A DNA stretch of 64,000 nt from an uncultured Anaerolineae bacterium (GCA_905479495.1 CAJQMR010000003.1:248001-312000), one strand, 5' to 3'; numbered from the stretch's first letter, positions 18,972 through 28,197 are shown. Made by a program: numbers and translations. Notes: generated by a model from the letters alone, not told the origin.

Positions 18972-19354
18972 GCTTCACTCCTTGGTGATTGTTAGGTCTG
19001 GCTCCTGCCAAACATTGTATCCTGCGTTTAGGTCGCGGTCACCTTTAATCATCACTTCCTCGGAAACTAATTCCCGGACTAGCCAAATATCAGTTTGAGC
19101 GAGAAAAGAAAAATAGGACACAGATAGACACTGATTTTTGTTTCTTATCTGTGTAAACCAGTGTTCATCAGTGTCCAATTCCAAAAGGGATATGTGGCCA
19201 GATTCCCGGATCGTTTGCTCTTAGGGAAGTTTCCAGGGAAATAACTGTCATGAGAGTGGCACAATAAAAAGGGATACCTTATGATCGGGCAAGACGTTTT
19301 CCAAGGACGTCACTTTTAAATAAATTCCCTTGTCACACAATATGGAGCAAACAA
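18972..19354. other. Divergent intergenic region with dispersed repeat
   Basis: This region separates the divergent GH43 and Gfo/Idh/MocA genes and must hold both promoters. A dispersed inverted repeat lies at 19116-19176: GGACACAGATAGACACTG and CAGTGTTCATCAGTGTCC match at 15 of 18 positions. It is related to the element at 27991-28058. A short palindrome, GACGT...ACGTC, at 19293-19311 lies about 45 bases before the Gfo/Idh/MocA start and could be an operator. No -35/-10 pair is convincing. Confidence 0.6.
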
Positions 19355-20335
19355 ATGAATAAAATTCGATGGGGCATTTTGGCAACGGGTTGGATTGCTG
19401 AACAACTTGCCGAAGCAATCAACAGTCAGCCAGACGCGGAATGTTTAGCTGTAGGGTCTCGCTCGCAAGAATCGGCCGACAAATTTGGCGACGCCTGGCA
19501 TATTCCTCGCCGCTACCCAACTTACGAAGCGCTGGCTGCCGACCCTGATGTGGACGTGATTTACATCGCCACCCCGCACAACCTGCATTATGAAAATATG
19601 AAGCTGTGCCTAAATGCAGGCAAACACGTGCTATGCGAAAAGCCGCTCACGGTAAATGCGACTCAGGCAAAAGAGTGCCTGACTTTAGCTCAAGAAAAAG
19701 GTCTCTTTTTGATGGAGGCCATGTGGATGAAGTTCATCCCGGCAATTCGGCAGATGCAAAAATGGGTGACAGACGGCCGTATCGGCACCATTCATCTGGT
19801 TCAGGCAAACTTTGCCTTCAACATCCCCTTCAATCCCCAGGGACGCCTGTACGATCCGGCGCTGGCCGGTGGCGCGCTGCTGGATATGGGCATCTATCCA
19901 GCCACGCTGGCCCACCTGGTGCTGGGCAAACCGGACCAGATTCTCTCGGCGGCCCATTTTGGGGAGACCGGTGTGGATGAGCTAAATTCGGCCATCTGGC
20001 AGTATGACCGGGGGGCACAGGCAATCCTGCTAAGCACCCAGCGTTTGGAACGGCCGTGCAACGCGTTTATCACTGGCAGCCAAGGATACATCAAGCTGCA
20101 TAAAAACTTTTGGCACAGTCAAACCATCACGCTCAAACAAAGCGGAAGCAAGCCAGAAGTGGTGCAAATGCCTTATGAGGGCAACGGCTACGGCTATCAG
20201 GTGCGCGAAGTCCATGATTGCTTGCGAGCAGGCAAGCTGGAATCGGCCGTGGTGCCCCACGCTGACACGCTGGAAATCATGACGCTGCTAGACGAAATGC
20301 GTGGGCAATGGGGGCTGGTTTACCCGGAAGAGTAA
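19355..20335 (+). CDS. Gfo/Idh/MocA oxidoreductase, sugar dehydrogenase-like
   Basis: A 326-residue NAD(P)-dependent oxidoreductase. The Rossmann start WGILATGWIAEQLAEAI is followed by the family signature GKHVLCEKPLTVNATQAKE (catalytic Lys near 97). LFLMEAMWMKFIPAIRQM is typical of the dihydrodiol dehydrogenase/D-xylose dehydrogenase (NADP+) branch. The C-terminal substrate domain has GGALLDMGIYPATLAHLVLG. TGGAG lies upstream of the ATG. It is divergent from the GH43-lactonase-dehydratase run and precedes a LacI regulator. In that context oxidation of D-xylose to xylonolactone is a reasonable guess, but the exact sugar is not proven by sequence. Confidence 0.85.
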   Translation: MNKIRWGILATGWIAEQLAEAINSQPDAECLAVGSRSQESADKFGDAWHIPRRYPTYEALAADPDVDVIYIATPHNLHYENMKLCLNAGKHVLCEKPLTVNATQAKECLTLAQEKGLFLMEAMWMKFIPAIRQMQKWVTDGRIGTIHLVQANFAFNIPFNPQGRLYDPALAGGALLDMGIYPATLAHLVLGKPDQILSAAHFGETGVDELNSAIWQYDRGAQAILLSTQRLERPCNAFITGSQGYIKLHKNFWHSQTITLKQSGSKPEVVQMPYEGNGYGYQVREVHDCLRAGKLESAVVPHADTLEIMTLLDEMRGQWGLVYPEE

Positions 20336-20353
20336 AACAAAATCATCAATTTC

Positions 20354-20398
20354 TTGACAATCCTTGGCGCTTCATGCTATGCTATCGAAGCGATTCGA
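20354..20398 (+). promoter_or_regulatory. Promoter with LacI-type operator (LacI regulator 1)
   Basis: TTGACA (20354-20359) and TATGCT (20378-20383) are spaced by 18 bases. Immediately downstream is TCGAAGCGATTCGA (20385-20398), a palindrome with the AAGCGNTT centre typical of LacI-family sites. A second partial inverted copy, GCGCTTCGAT, follows at about 20404. Likely autoregulation of the lacI gene. Confidence 0.7.
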
Positions 20399-20549
20399 CT
20401 ATGCGCTTCGATGATTGTCGAAGCTAACGACCGACGAAGGAAACTTCACGTGTGGTAAGTACCACCGTGAATAAATGGAACGCAGCCAAACAGAGCGTTT
20501 TTCCATCACACTTTTGCACACTTTTGCGTTCGTCTTTTAAGGAAATCCC

Positions 20550-21587
20550 ATGCCCACGATGCAGGATGTTGCCAAACGTGCAGGCGTTGCCCTCAGTACC
20601 GTGTCTTATGCGATCAATGGCACGCGTCCCATTTCTGAAGAAACGCGCCAACGCATCTTTGCGGCGATGGAAGAGCTGGGCTACCGGCCCAATGTCCTGG
20701 CACGTGGTCTGGCCAGCAAACGCAGCCGCATCATCGCTCTGCTCCTCCCCGCTGCCAAACGTGGCCTGGGCCTCACCGAATTAGAATTTGTGATGAGCGC
20801 CACAGAAGTGGCCCGCGAGCATGGCTATCACCTCGTTTTGTGGTCCACAGAAATTCGTGATCCGCATGAATTGCAGCAGCTCATGCAGCAGGGGTTGGTT
20901 GATGGCGTCATCGTCATGGAAATCCACGAGCAGGATGAACGCATCGATTTACTACGCAACATTGATTTTCCCTTCTCGATGATTGGCCGCAGTGCCGACA
21001 ACCAGGGTATTAACCATGTAGACATTGACTTTGGCCAAACCATGCAGGTTGTTATCGATCACCTGGCTGATTTAGGCCATACACACATCGCTTTTCTGAA
21101 TCATGCCCAAGAGGAATATGATGCGGGGTATGGACCGGCAGTGCGCGCTCAGCATCGTTTTTTGGAAAGCATCGAAGCACGCGGGCTGCATGGCATTACC
21201 CGTTTTTGCGAAGCCCAGGCCGCAGATGGCTATACGGCCGTAAACGACCTCCTCGCCATCGACCCCAACCTGACCGCCCTTATGGTCATGAACGACCGGG
21301 CTATCCCCGGCATCTTACGCGCCCTCGCTAACCGTGGCTGGCATATCCCCGACGACTTCTCTGTTGTGGCAGTTGTTTCCTCAGCCCGAGCTGCTGAAAT
21401 GACCAACCCCACCATCACTACAGCGGAGGCCCCTGCCAAAGCGTTGGGCCGCCTGGGGACAGAAATGTTGATTACCTATTTAGAAGGGGAAAAAAAGGAA
21501 TTTTCCGAAGTTCTCATCCCCTGTGAATTAGTGATTCGGGAGAGTTCTGGGCCTTGTCCTCAAGAACGGGTCCAGGCGGTCTCGTGA
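20550..21587 (+). CDS. LacI-family transcriptional regulator 1
   Basis: A 345-residue LacI/GalR repressor. The N-terminal HTH reads MQDVAKRAGVALSTVSYAING, with hinge helix RPNVLARGLASKRS near 45-60. The periplasmic-binding-protein-like sensor domain follows (MSATEVAREHGYHLVLW, IDFGQTMQVVIDHLADLGHTHIAFL). Residues about 275 on (AEMTNPTITTAEAPAKALGRLGTEML) are typical of the effector-domain end. The start has AAGGAA upstream. It stands between the oxidoreductase and ABC transporter 1 and most likely represses both in the absence of a xylose-type inducer. Its own promoter has a matching operator at 20385-20398. Confidence 0.92.
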   Translation: MPTMQDVAKRAGVALSTVSYAINGTRPISEETRQRIFAAMEELGYRPNVLARGLASKRSRIIALLLPAAKRGLGLTELEFVMSATEVAREHGYHLVLWSTEIRDPHELQQLMQQGLVDGVIVMEIHEQDERIDLLRNIDFPFSMIGRSADNQGINHVDIDFGQTMQVVIDHLADLGHTHIAFLNHAQEEYDAGYGPAVRAQHRFLESIEARGLHGITRFCEAQAADGYTAVNDLLAIDPNLTALMVMNDRAIPGILRALANRGWHIPDDFSVVAVVSSARAAEMTNPTITTAEAPAKALGRLGTEMLITYLEGEKKEFSEVLIPCELVIRESSGPCPQERVQAVS

Positions 21588-22122
21588 AACCCCAAGGGTT
21601 TTAACTTTTAAGGGATGGCCCTGAGACACCTAAAACCGTTAGGGTTTAAAGTCTGGAAGAGTAATTTCCACTGGCAATAGAAGATGAGGATACCGCCTAC
21701 CACCAAGTAAACCGGTATCCCCAAAGACGGCAAAGCTATGAAGCATCTGCTTTCTCTGCGAGAAAACAGTCTCCGCTTACCTGTTTTTATTGTAGCGCCT
21801 TCTCCACAATTTGCGTATGCGCAAAAAGGGCTGAAAGGGACGCAACGTTTTGTGAGCAGATTGACTAACGCTTTGCTGAAGGGAAACGGCCGTTTCCAGT
21901 CCGTCTGGAATCGCTCGAAAAGGAGGTAAACGCCTGGCACAAGTTAACAAAGTAAAACCCTTCAGAACAAATAGTTAAGTTTATGTAATTCACAAAAGTA
22001 TTTTGACGAAGACAAGTCAAAATTTGTGAATTACTTGAGTGAAAGCGTAGACACGGTTGCTTGCTAGCTCAAAGAACTTTTGCGCTTTCACTTAACCAAC
22101 CAAAATGGAATGGAGAATAAAG
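21588..22122. other. Long intergenic region stacked with inverted repeats
   Basis: There is no convincing gene in these 535 bases before the sugar-binding protein gene. Seen: a pair of hairpins right after the lacI stop (AAACCC/GGGTTT at 21587-21601 and AAACC/GGGTTT at 21633-21646) that could end transcription; a TTGCG-TATG-CGCAA palindrome near 21811; an ACGGCCGT site at 21886; an AGGAGG at 21921 with no credible frame after it; a long hairpin at 21985-22034 (GTAATTCACAAAAGTATTTT paired to AAATTTGTGAATTAC); and a second with arms AGTGAAAGCG and CGCTTTCACT at 22038-22092. GAATCGCT at 21908-21915 is the complement of the core of the LacI-1 operator and may be a weak site. Confidence 0.65.
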
Positions 22123-23502
22123 ATGAAAAACCAACTGCTTAAAAAATTACCCTTAATTCTGGCCTTTTTTGTTTTGCTTGCGCTGGTTGCCTGCGGTGGC
22201 GGCGAAGAAACTGAAGACGCCGATGCAGACGCCCCGGCCGAAGATACCGCTGCCCAAAGTGAAGACACCCCTGCTGAATCTGCTGATTCCGGAGAAGGAC
22301 GCGTCTTCCGCATCTGGCATTATGAAGAAGCAGGCAGCGCCACCGGCGACGGTTGGGCCAGAGCGCTCGAAATTTTTGAAGAAACCCATCCAGATGTGAC
22401 TGTTGAATTTGAGCTAAAAACCTTTGAGCAAATTCAGCAAACCGCGCAAATGATCCTCAACACGGACGAAGCGCCTGACGTGATGGAAATCAACAAAGGC
22501 AATGCCACCGCTGGTTTGTATGCCAAGCAAGGATTACTTACTGATTTAACGGCCGTTTCTGCCGAGCGTGGCTGGGATGATCTGCTGGGCACCAGCCTGC
22601 AAACCACCGCCCGCTATAACGACCAGGGCATCATGGGCGACGGCCCGCTGTATGGCATCACCACCTACGGCGAGTTCGTGATGGTTTATTACAATAAAGA
22701 TGCCTTTGCCGAATATGGTCTGGAAGTTCCCACCAGCCTGGAAGAGTTTGAAGCCATCGCCGACACCTTTGTAGAAGCAGGCACCGTACCCCTTGCGCTG
22801 GGAGCAGGCAGCGTCTGGCCCGTAACACAAAACTTCTACGAACTCGTGCTGTACCAGGGTGACCAAGAACTGGTAGAAGCGTATCAGCTGTTCAAAAGCG
22901 ATCTCGATTTCCACGGCCCAGCCTTTACTTTTGGCGCAGAGCGTTTTGCCGAACATGTGGCCAAAGGCTACTATGGCGACAATGCCAATGGTGTGATTCA
23001 GGATGACGCAACGGCCGCTTTTGTGCAAGGCAATTTCCCCATGATCCTCACCGGCAGTTGGATGTTTGGCAACTTCCAAAACCAAATCACCGACTTCGAT
23101 TGGGGCATCTTCATCTTGCCTGGCAAAACCTTTAACACCGGGTCAGGTGGGAACCTGTTGGTCGTACCCGAAAACGCCCAAAACAAAGACCTGGCCTATG
23201 ATTTTCTAGAAATTACCCTGAGCGAAGAAGTACAAACGCTGATGGCTAACCGGGGTGGCATTCCCATTAACGCCGACCTGACTCAAATTGAAGATGAGAA
23301 GAATCGTGAACTCATCGAAGCCTTCTCTACTATCGTAGCCAATGACGGTTTAGCGTTTTATCCAGATTGGCCAGCCCCTGGCTACATGGACGTGCTGGGC
23401 GGCGGCTTACAAGAGCTTATTGCCGGATCTGTAACCCCAGATGAGTTCCTGGATCAAATCGCTGGTCCCTGGCAAGAATACAAAGATACGTTAGACGAGT
23501 AA
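22123..23502 (+). CDS. ABC transporter 1 sugar-binding lipoprotein
   Basis: A 459-residue extracytoplasmic solute-binding protein of family 1. I choose ATG 22123 because ATGGAGAA precedes it as ribosome site; an ATG 18 bases upstream would put that site inside the gene. The signal peptide ends in the lipobox ALVACGG, so the protein is lipid-anchored outside the membrane. An acidic linker (about 27-55) is followed by the binding protein fold: RIWHYEE, LNTDEAPDVMEINKGNATAGL, YGITTYGEFVMVYYNKDAF and QGNFPMILTGSWMFGNF. Its permeases follow at 23628 and 24571. Expression relative to the permeases is probably set by the hairpin at 23515-23610. Likely ligand: xylo- or xyloglucan oligosaccharide, from the GH31 neighbour. 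Confidence 0.92.
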   Translation: MKNQLLKKLPLILAFFVLLALVACGGGEETEDADADAPAEDTAAQSEDTPAESADSGEGRVFRIWHYEEAGSATGDGWARALEIFEETHPDVTVEFELKTFEQIQQTAQMILNTDEAPDVMEINKGNATAGLYAKQGLLTDLTAVSAERGWDDLLGTSLQTTARYNDQGIMGDGPLYGITTYGEFVMVYYNKDAFAEYGLEVPTSLEEFEAIADTFVEAGTVPLALGAGSVWPVTQNFYELVLYQGDQELVEAYQLFKSDLDFHGPAFTFGAERFAEHVAKGYYGDNANGVIQDDATAAFVQGNFPMILTGSWMFGNFQNQITDFDWGIFILPGKTFNTGSGGNLLVVPENAQNKDLAYDFLEITLSEEVQTLMANRGGIPINADLTQIEDEKNRELIEAFSTIVANDGLAFYPDWPAPGYMDVLGGGLQELIAGSVTPDEFLDQIAGPWQEYKDTLDE

Positions 23503-23514
23503 TCAGAGTTAGCA

Positions 23515-23610
23515 AAACCTGACAGGTTTGCATCAATATTTAGCCACAATGGTTCTTTGCCATGCAAAATTGGCTTGCTTTCAAGCTTATTTTGTAAACC
23601 TGTCAGGTTT
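23515..23610. repeat. AAACCTGWCAGGTTT inverted repeat pair
   Basis: AAACCTGACAGGTTT (23515-23529) and AAACCTGTCAGGTTT (23596-23610) are each nearly self-palindromic and complementary to each other, with 66 bases between. They fill the gap between the binding-protein and permease genes. The same motif recurs at 25448-25620. Confidence 0.88.
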
Positions 23611-23627
23611 AAAGAGAGGATTCCCAA

Positions 23628-24566
23628 ATGAGTGAAAGCGCCTACCCTGACCAGATTCAAACAGGTGCCCGCCAAAGAATCAAAACATTCAGAGAGTCTG
23701 GCTACGGCTGGTACCTGATCCCCGGCATTTCCTTTTTCATGCTGCTGATCATCCTGCCGTTCCTGGCCAACATAGGCATAAGCTTTACCCAATGGCAGGG
23801 CATCGGCGCGCCAAAATGGATAGGGCTAGACAATTACACTCGGGCGCTGGGAGACACCATCTTTTGGACCTCGTTCAAAAACAATTTACTGCTCATTATT
23901 GCCATGACCATCTTGCCCACCATGATTGGCCTGCTTCTGGCGGTGACTTTGTTCGACTACATCAGCCATCAGTTTGGCCCTGGGTGGGCCAGCTTTTTGC
24001 GGGCTGGGTTTTATCTGCCGCAGATTGTACCTGTGGTGGTCGCAGCCATCGTTTGGAAATGGATTTTCCAACCAGATTGGGGCGTTTTGAACTGGATGCT
24101 CACCTCGGTCGGTCTGGAAAATTGGACGCAAAACTGGCTGGGCGATGCCAAATTAGCCTTGCCGTCCGTCATGTTGATGTTGGTTTGGTTCCAGATTGGC
24201 TATCCGCTGGTGATTTTTATGTCTGGCTTGCAGCGCGTGGACCCGCAAGTGTACGAAGCTGCCAAAATTGACGGCGCAAGCTGGTTCCAGACGTTTTGGT
24301 ACGTCACCATTCACATGATTCGGCCAGAAATTGCCGTCGTTGTTTTGACAACAACCATCGCCGCCTTAAAAACATTTGGCCCCATCTACGCCATGACCAG
24401 CGGCGGTCCGGGGAATGCCACAACAGTTGCCTCCTACTTTGCCTGGAAAAACTTTTTTGAAAAATCAAATGTGGGCTATGGGGCCACAATGGCAACGTTT
24501 ATCACGCTGCTTGTAATCGCGATGACGTTCTTGTTCATCCGGGTACAGGAACAGCACGAGGATTAA
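23628..24566 (+). CDS. ABC transporter 1 permease, MalF type
   Basis: A 312-residue inner-membrane permease of the carbohydrate uptake CUT1 family. The first of about six membrane segments is at about 30-50 (YLIPGISFFMLLIILPFLAN). The cytoplasmic EAA loop reads YEAAKIDGASWFQTFWYVTIHMIRP near 205. GAGAGGA precedes the ATG. It pairs with the MalG-type permease that starts five bases after its stop. No ATP-binding subunit is in the window, so a shared MsiK/MalK-type ATPase elsewhere is likely, as known for CUT1 systems. Confidence 0.93.
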   Translation: MSESAYPDQIQTGARQRIKTFRESGYGWYLIPGISFFMLLIILPFLANIGISFTQWQGIGAPKWIGLDNYTRALGDTIFWTSFKNNLLLIIAMTILPTMIGLLLAVTLFDYISHQFGPGWASFLRAGFYLPQIVPVVVAAIVWKWIFQPDWGVLNWMLTSVGLENWTQNWLGDAKLALPSVMLMLVWFQIGYPLVIFMSGLQRVDPQVYEAAKIDGASWFQTFWYVTIHMIRPEIAVVVLTTTIAALKTFGPIYAMTSGGPGNATTVASYFAWKNFFEKSNVGYGATMATFITLLVIAMTFLFIRVQEQHED

Positions 24567-24570
24567 GCAA

Positions 24571-25437
24571 ATGACAAATGTACCTTTATCACCCACCCGC
24601 CCAAAGACGTTTCGGTGGGATTCGGTTACCAAGTATGTAATGCTGATTGGCCTGCTCATCTTCTTGCTGATTGTCCTGTTCCCTTTTTTCATGATCACAA
24701 TTAACTCATTCAAAACGGAAGCAGAGTATCTGGCAAATGGCCCGTTTAGTTTGCCGCGCAGTTTTGATCTGGGTGCGCTAAAAGCAACCTGGGATCTCAC
24801 TGAGTATTCAACAAAATTAATGAACAGCCTGTTGATTAGCACGAGTACGGCCGTTCTCGCCGTCTCTCTCTCCCTCTTCAATGCCTATGCGCTGGGAATT
24901 GGCAAAATCAAGGGGCGCACCTTCTTCCTGATGTTCTTCTTGATGGCCATCACCTTGCCAGTAGAGTCACTCGCGTATCCGCTGTATTATCTTTTTAACC
25001 AGGTCGGCTTATACAACTCCCGGCTGGGCGTCATCATTGCTACGGCCGCTTTGCACACTGCATTTGGCACCTATCTACTTACCTCCGTCTTCCGCACCTT
25101 CAACAAAGATTTGTTGGAATCGGCTCGGCTGGATGGCTGCAATAAGTTCCAACTCTTGTTTAGAATCATTGTGCCTCTCAATTGGCCCACGCTGTCGGTG
25201 CTGTTTGTCTTCTTCTTCATCTGGACCTGGAACGACTTTTTTCTGCCGCTCATCTTCCTCATTTCCAACGCCAAGCAGACGGTGCCCATTGCTATGGCCC
25301 TGGCTCGCGGCGAGCGCGGCATGGTGATTACCACCCAAAGCGCCGCTGCTTTTCTGGGCGTGGTGCCCGCCTTCATTTTCTTTTTGCTGTTCCAACGCAC
25401 CCTGACCAAAGGCATCATGTCGGGGGCAACGAAATAA
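24571..25437 (+). CDS. ABC transporter 1 permease, MalG type
   Basis: A 288-residue inner-membrane permease, partner of the preceding gene. It has about six membrane segments (first at about 22-42, YVMLIGLLIFLLIVLFPFF) and the EAA loop LLESARLDGCNKFQLLFRIIVPLNWP near 185. The C-terminus QRTLTKGIMSGATK is typical for MalG-like CUT1 permeases. The close spacing to the MalF-type gene indicates translational coupling. The GH31 gene follows after a 215-base repeat-filled gap. Confidence 0.93.
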   Translation: MTNVPLSPTRPKTFRWDSVTKYVMLIGLLIFLLIVLFPFFMITINSFKTEAEYLANGPFSLPRSFDLGALKATWDLTEYSTKLMNSLLISTSTAVLAVSLSLFNAYALGIGKIKGRTFFLMFFLMAITLPVESLAYPLYYLFNQVGLYNSRLGVIIATAALHTAFGTYLLTSVFRTFNKDLLESARLDGCNKFQLLFRIIVPLNWPTLSVLFVFFFIWTWNDFFLPLIFLISNAKQTVPIAMALARGERGMVITTQSAAAFLGVVPAFIFFLLFQRTLTKGIMSGATK

Positions 25438-25447
25438 TTCAAAAACC

Positions 25448-25620
25448 AACCTGACAGGTCTTCAAGTAGGCACTCTTTAAGCAAGTTTTGCCAGGCAGAG
25501 AACCTACTTGACAAAGTACTTTACCAAAACCTGACAGGTCTTCATGCAGGCATCTCTTTAAGAAAATCTTACCAAGCAAATAATCTACTTGACAAGGTGC
25601 TTTGCAGACCTGTCAGGTTT
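25448..25620. repeat. Two ~80-base tandem units with AACCTGACAGGT motif
   Basis: Two direct units start at 25448 and 25528 (each AACCTGACAGGTCTTCA, then a similar TTTAAG...CTACTTGACAA body) and end with the inverse, AGACCTGTCAGGTTT, at 25606-25620. They fill most of the gap between the MalG-type permease and GH31 genes. Same family as 23515-23610. Confidence 0.85.
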
Positions 25621-25652
25621 GACCGAACTTCGAATAACAAGGAAACCTAACA

Positions 25653-27977
25653 ATGAAATTCACCGATGGTTATTGGCATTTTCGCGAAGATGTCACGCCT
25701 TACTTTCCTGTCCACGTGCATGATGTGGAAACAGAATCCGACGCGCTTATTGTTTACGGCACCACCAGGCGGATCACGCAGCGGGGCGATACGCTTAATA
25801 CCGGACTACTGACGGTTCGCTTTTCTTCACCAATGCCGAACGTGATTCGGGTGCAGCTGTGGCACCACAAGGGGCAACGGCCGTTACACCCCACCTTTAC
25901 CCTCAACACCCAGCCCGATACCCGCGTTCTCATCAAAGATGAAGCCGATTTCGCCAGCCTCACCAGCGGCAACCTCACCGTCCGCGTGGACAAAGGCGAC
26001 GATTGGCACATTGATTATTTGGACGGCGAACGCCTGTTGACGCAAAGCGGCTGGCGTGGCATGGGGTATATGGATGTGGCCGGAAACGGCCGTTTCATCC
26101 ATGAACAGCTTGGCCTCAGCGTGGCTGAAAACGTGTATGGTCTGGGCGAACGGTTCACCCCGTTTGTCAAAAATGGGCAGGTTGTCGATATATGGAACGA
26201 AGACGGCGGCACCAGCAGTGAACTAGCCTATAAAAACGTGCCCTTCTACCTCACCAATCGCGGCTACGGCGTTTTCATCAACCACCCGGAACGTGTTTCC
26301 CTGGAGATTGCCTCCGAAAAGGTGACAAGCGTTCAATTCAGCGTGCCCGGGGAGATGCTAGATTACTGCATCATCAATGGCCCCACCCCCAAAGAAGTAC
26401 TCAGCCGCTACACAGCCCTCACCGGACGCCCCGCCCTACCGCCCGCCTGGTCCTTCGGCCTCTGGCTTTCCACTTCCTTCACCACCGACTATGACGAAGC
26501 CACTGTCACCAGCTTCGTGCAGGGCATGGCCGACCGTGATGTTCCGCTGCATGTTTTTCACTTTGACTGCTTCTGGATGAAAGAGTTCCACTGGACCAAT
26601 CTAGAGTGGGACGAACGCCTCTTCCCTGATCCAGAAGGCATGCTGCGCCGCCTCAAAGAGCGCGGTTTGCGTATCTGCATCTGGATCAATCCCTACATCG
26701 CCCAGCGCTCAGCCCTTTTTGATGAGGGGATAGCCAACGGCTACTTGGTTAAAAAGCCCAACGGCGATGTTTGGCAGTGGGACCGTTGGCAGGCGGGCAT
26801 GGGGTTAGTCGATTTCACCAATCCCGATGCCTGCCGCTGGTTTAGCGGCAAACTGCGCAGTTTACTCGACATCGGTGTAGACTGCTTCAAAACTGACTTT
26901 GGCGAACGTATTCCCACCGAGGTTGTTTACCATGACGGCTCTGACCCGGTGAAGATGCACAATTACTACCCGCAGCTCTACAACAAAACTGTTTTTGAGC
27001 TGCTGCAAGCAGAACGTGGCCCCAACGAGGCTGTTTTGTTTGCCCGATCGGCCACCGCTGGGGGGCAGCAGTTTCCCGTCCATTGGGGCGGCGACTGCAC
27101 GGCCACATTTGAATCGATGGCCGAAAGTTTGCGCGGCGGTTTGTCGCTCTCACTTTCCGGCTTTGGCTTTTGGAGCCACGATATTGGCGGTTTTGAGCTC
27201 ACCGCACCTGCCGATGTGTACAAGCGCTGGTGTGCTTTTGGCCTGCTTTCCTCGCACAGCCGCCTCCACGGCAGCGGTTCTTATCGTGTGCCCTGGCTGT
27301 TTGATGAGGAAGCAGTAGACGTGCTGCGCCACTTCACCAAATTGAAGTGCAGCCTGATGCCCTACCTGTATGGTGCGGCACAGGAAGCACACACAAGCGG
27401 TGTGCCTACCCTGCGCGCCATGATGCTGGAATTCCCAAATGACCCCGGCTGCGACACGCTGGATCGCCAATACATGCTGGGCGATGCGCTGTTGGTTGCC
27501 CCAGTATTCCGCCACGACAACGTGGTCGATTATTATCTGCCGCCAGGCCGCTGGACCCACTTCCTCACTGGTGAAGCACGAAAAGGCGGCCGCTGGCAGC
27601 GGGACTCATACGACTTTTTCAGCTTGCCGCTGTGGGTACGGCCGAACAGCATTATCCCCGTTGGCAACAACAACAGTCGCCCCGATTACGACTTTGCCAA
27701 TGGCGTCACCTTTCATCTGTTTGGGCTGGATGAGGGTACGGCCGTTTCCCGCGCCGTCCCCAATCTACAAGGTGAAACCGACATCACCTTGCACGTTCGC
27801 CGTGAAGGCAACAAGCTGCACATTGAGGCAGAAGGGGTGACAAAGCCGTGGAAAGTGTTGCTGCGGGGGAAAACGGCCGTACCCACCATCACCGGCGGTA
27901 CGACCCAAGCCACTGACCAGGGCATCTTGCTGCAACCGGACAAAGACACGCCCAATCTCATCGTCCAGCTTCCCTGA
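25653..27977 (+). CDS. yicI: GH31 alpha-xylosidase (YicI-like)
   Basis: A 774-residue family 31 glycosidase that removes non-reducing alpha-xylosyl residues, for example from isoprimeverose and xyloglucan fragments. The N-terminal beta-sandwich begins MKFTDGYWHFREDVTPYFPV, as in E. coli YicI. The nucleophile is D415 in CFKTDFGERIP and the acid/base D481 in HWGGDCTA; these are one residue off YicI D416 and D482, and the flanks match closely. There is no signal peptide, so the enzyme is cytoplasmic, fitting its place after ABC transporter 1. Length is normal. The ribosome site CAAGGAAAC precedes the ATG. Confidence 0.93.
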   Translation: MKFTDGYWHFREDVTPYFPVHVHDVETESDALIVYGTTRRITQRGDTLNTGLLTVRFSSPMPNVIRVQLWHHKGQRPLHPTFTLNTQPDTRVLIKDEADFASLTSGNLTVRVDKGDDWHIDYLDGERLLTQSGWRGMGYMDVAGNGRFIHEQLGLSVAENVYGLGERFTPFVKNGQVVDIWNEDGGTSSELAYKNVPFYLTNRGYGVFINHPERVSLEIASEKVTSVQFSVPGEMLDYCIINGPTPKEVLSRYTALTGRPALPPAWSFGLWLSTSFTTDYDEATVTSFVQGMADRDVPLHVFHFDCFWMKEFHWTNLEWDERLFPDPEGMLRRLKERGLRICIWINPYIAQRSALFDEGIANGYLVKKPNGDVWQWDRWQAGMGLVDFTNPDACRWFSGKLRSLLDIGVDCFKTDFGERIPTEVVYHDGSDPVKMHNYYPQLYNKTVFELLQAERGPNEAVLFARSATAGGQQFPVHWGGDCTATFESMAESLRGGLSLSLSGFGFWSHDIGGFELTAPADVYKRWCAFGLLSSHSRLHGSGSYRVPWLFDEEAVDVLRHFTKLKCSLMPYLYGAAQEAHTSGVPTLRAMMLEFPNDPGCDTLDRQYMLGDALLVAPVFRHDNVVDYYLPPGRWTHFLTGEARKGGRWQRDSYDFFSLPLWVRPNSIIPVGNNNSRPDYDFANGVTFHLFGLDEGTAVSRAVPNLQGETDITLHVRREGNKLHIEAEGVTKPWKVLLRGKTAVPTITGGTTQATDQGILLQPDKDTPNLIVQLP

Positions 27978-27990
27978 TGAACAAGCAATG

Positions 27991-28058
27991 ATGGGACACT
28001 GGTTACCAGTAATGAACACAAAAAAATCAGTGTTCATCTGTGTTGATCAGTGTCCCAT
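27991..28058. repeat. Dispersed inverted repeat, GGACACTG family, copy 2
   Basis: ATGGGACACTGGTTA at the left pairs with TGATCAGTGTCCCAT at the right, with internal AATGAACACA and TGTTCAT. Related to 19116-19176 (CAGTGTTCATCAGTGTCC). It lies between GH31 and the second lacI gene and may act as a terminator-like barrier. Confidence 0.8.
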
Positions 28059-28197
28059 TTCCGTAAGCACAAACCAGTATGCGAGCCAGAAGCAGAAAAC
28101 AAATTCACCCTAGCAGAAAAACGTAACTCACGCCCCGCTTTATTGCCTTCCAAACGCCGCGTTTCTGTTCATCTTTCACAATAAAAGCCCCAAACAG

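Noticed and set aside
19293..19311. GACGT...ACGTC palindrome as operator of the Gfo/Idh/MocA gene
   Set aside because: Only five-base arms and no second copy; mentioned as a possibility but not claimed.
21738..21929. Possible 63-residue gene in the long gap before ABC transporter 1
   Set aside because: No ribosome site, no domain, and the frame crosses the octamer and other palindromes; the AGGAGG at 21921 is at its end, not its start.
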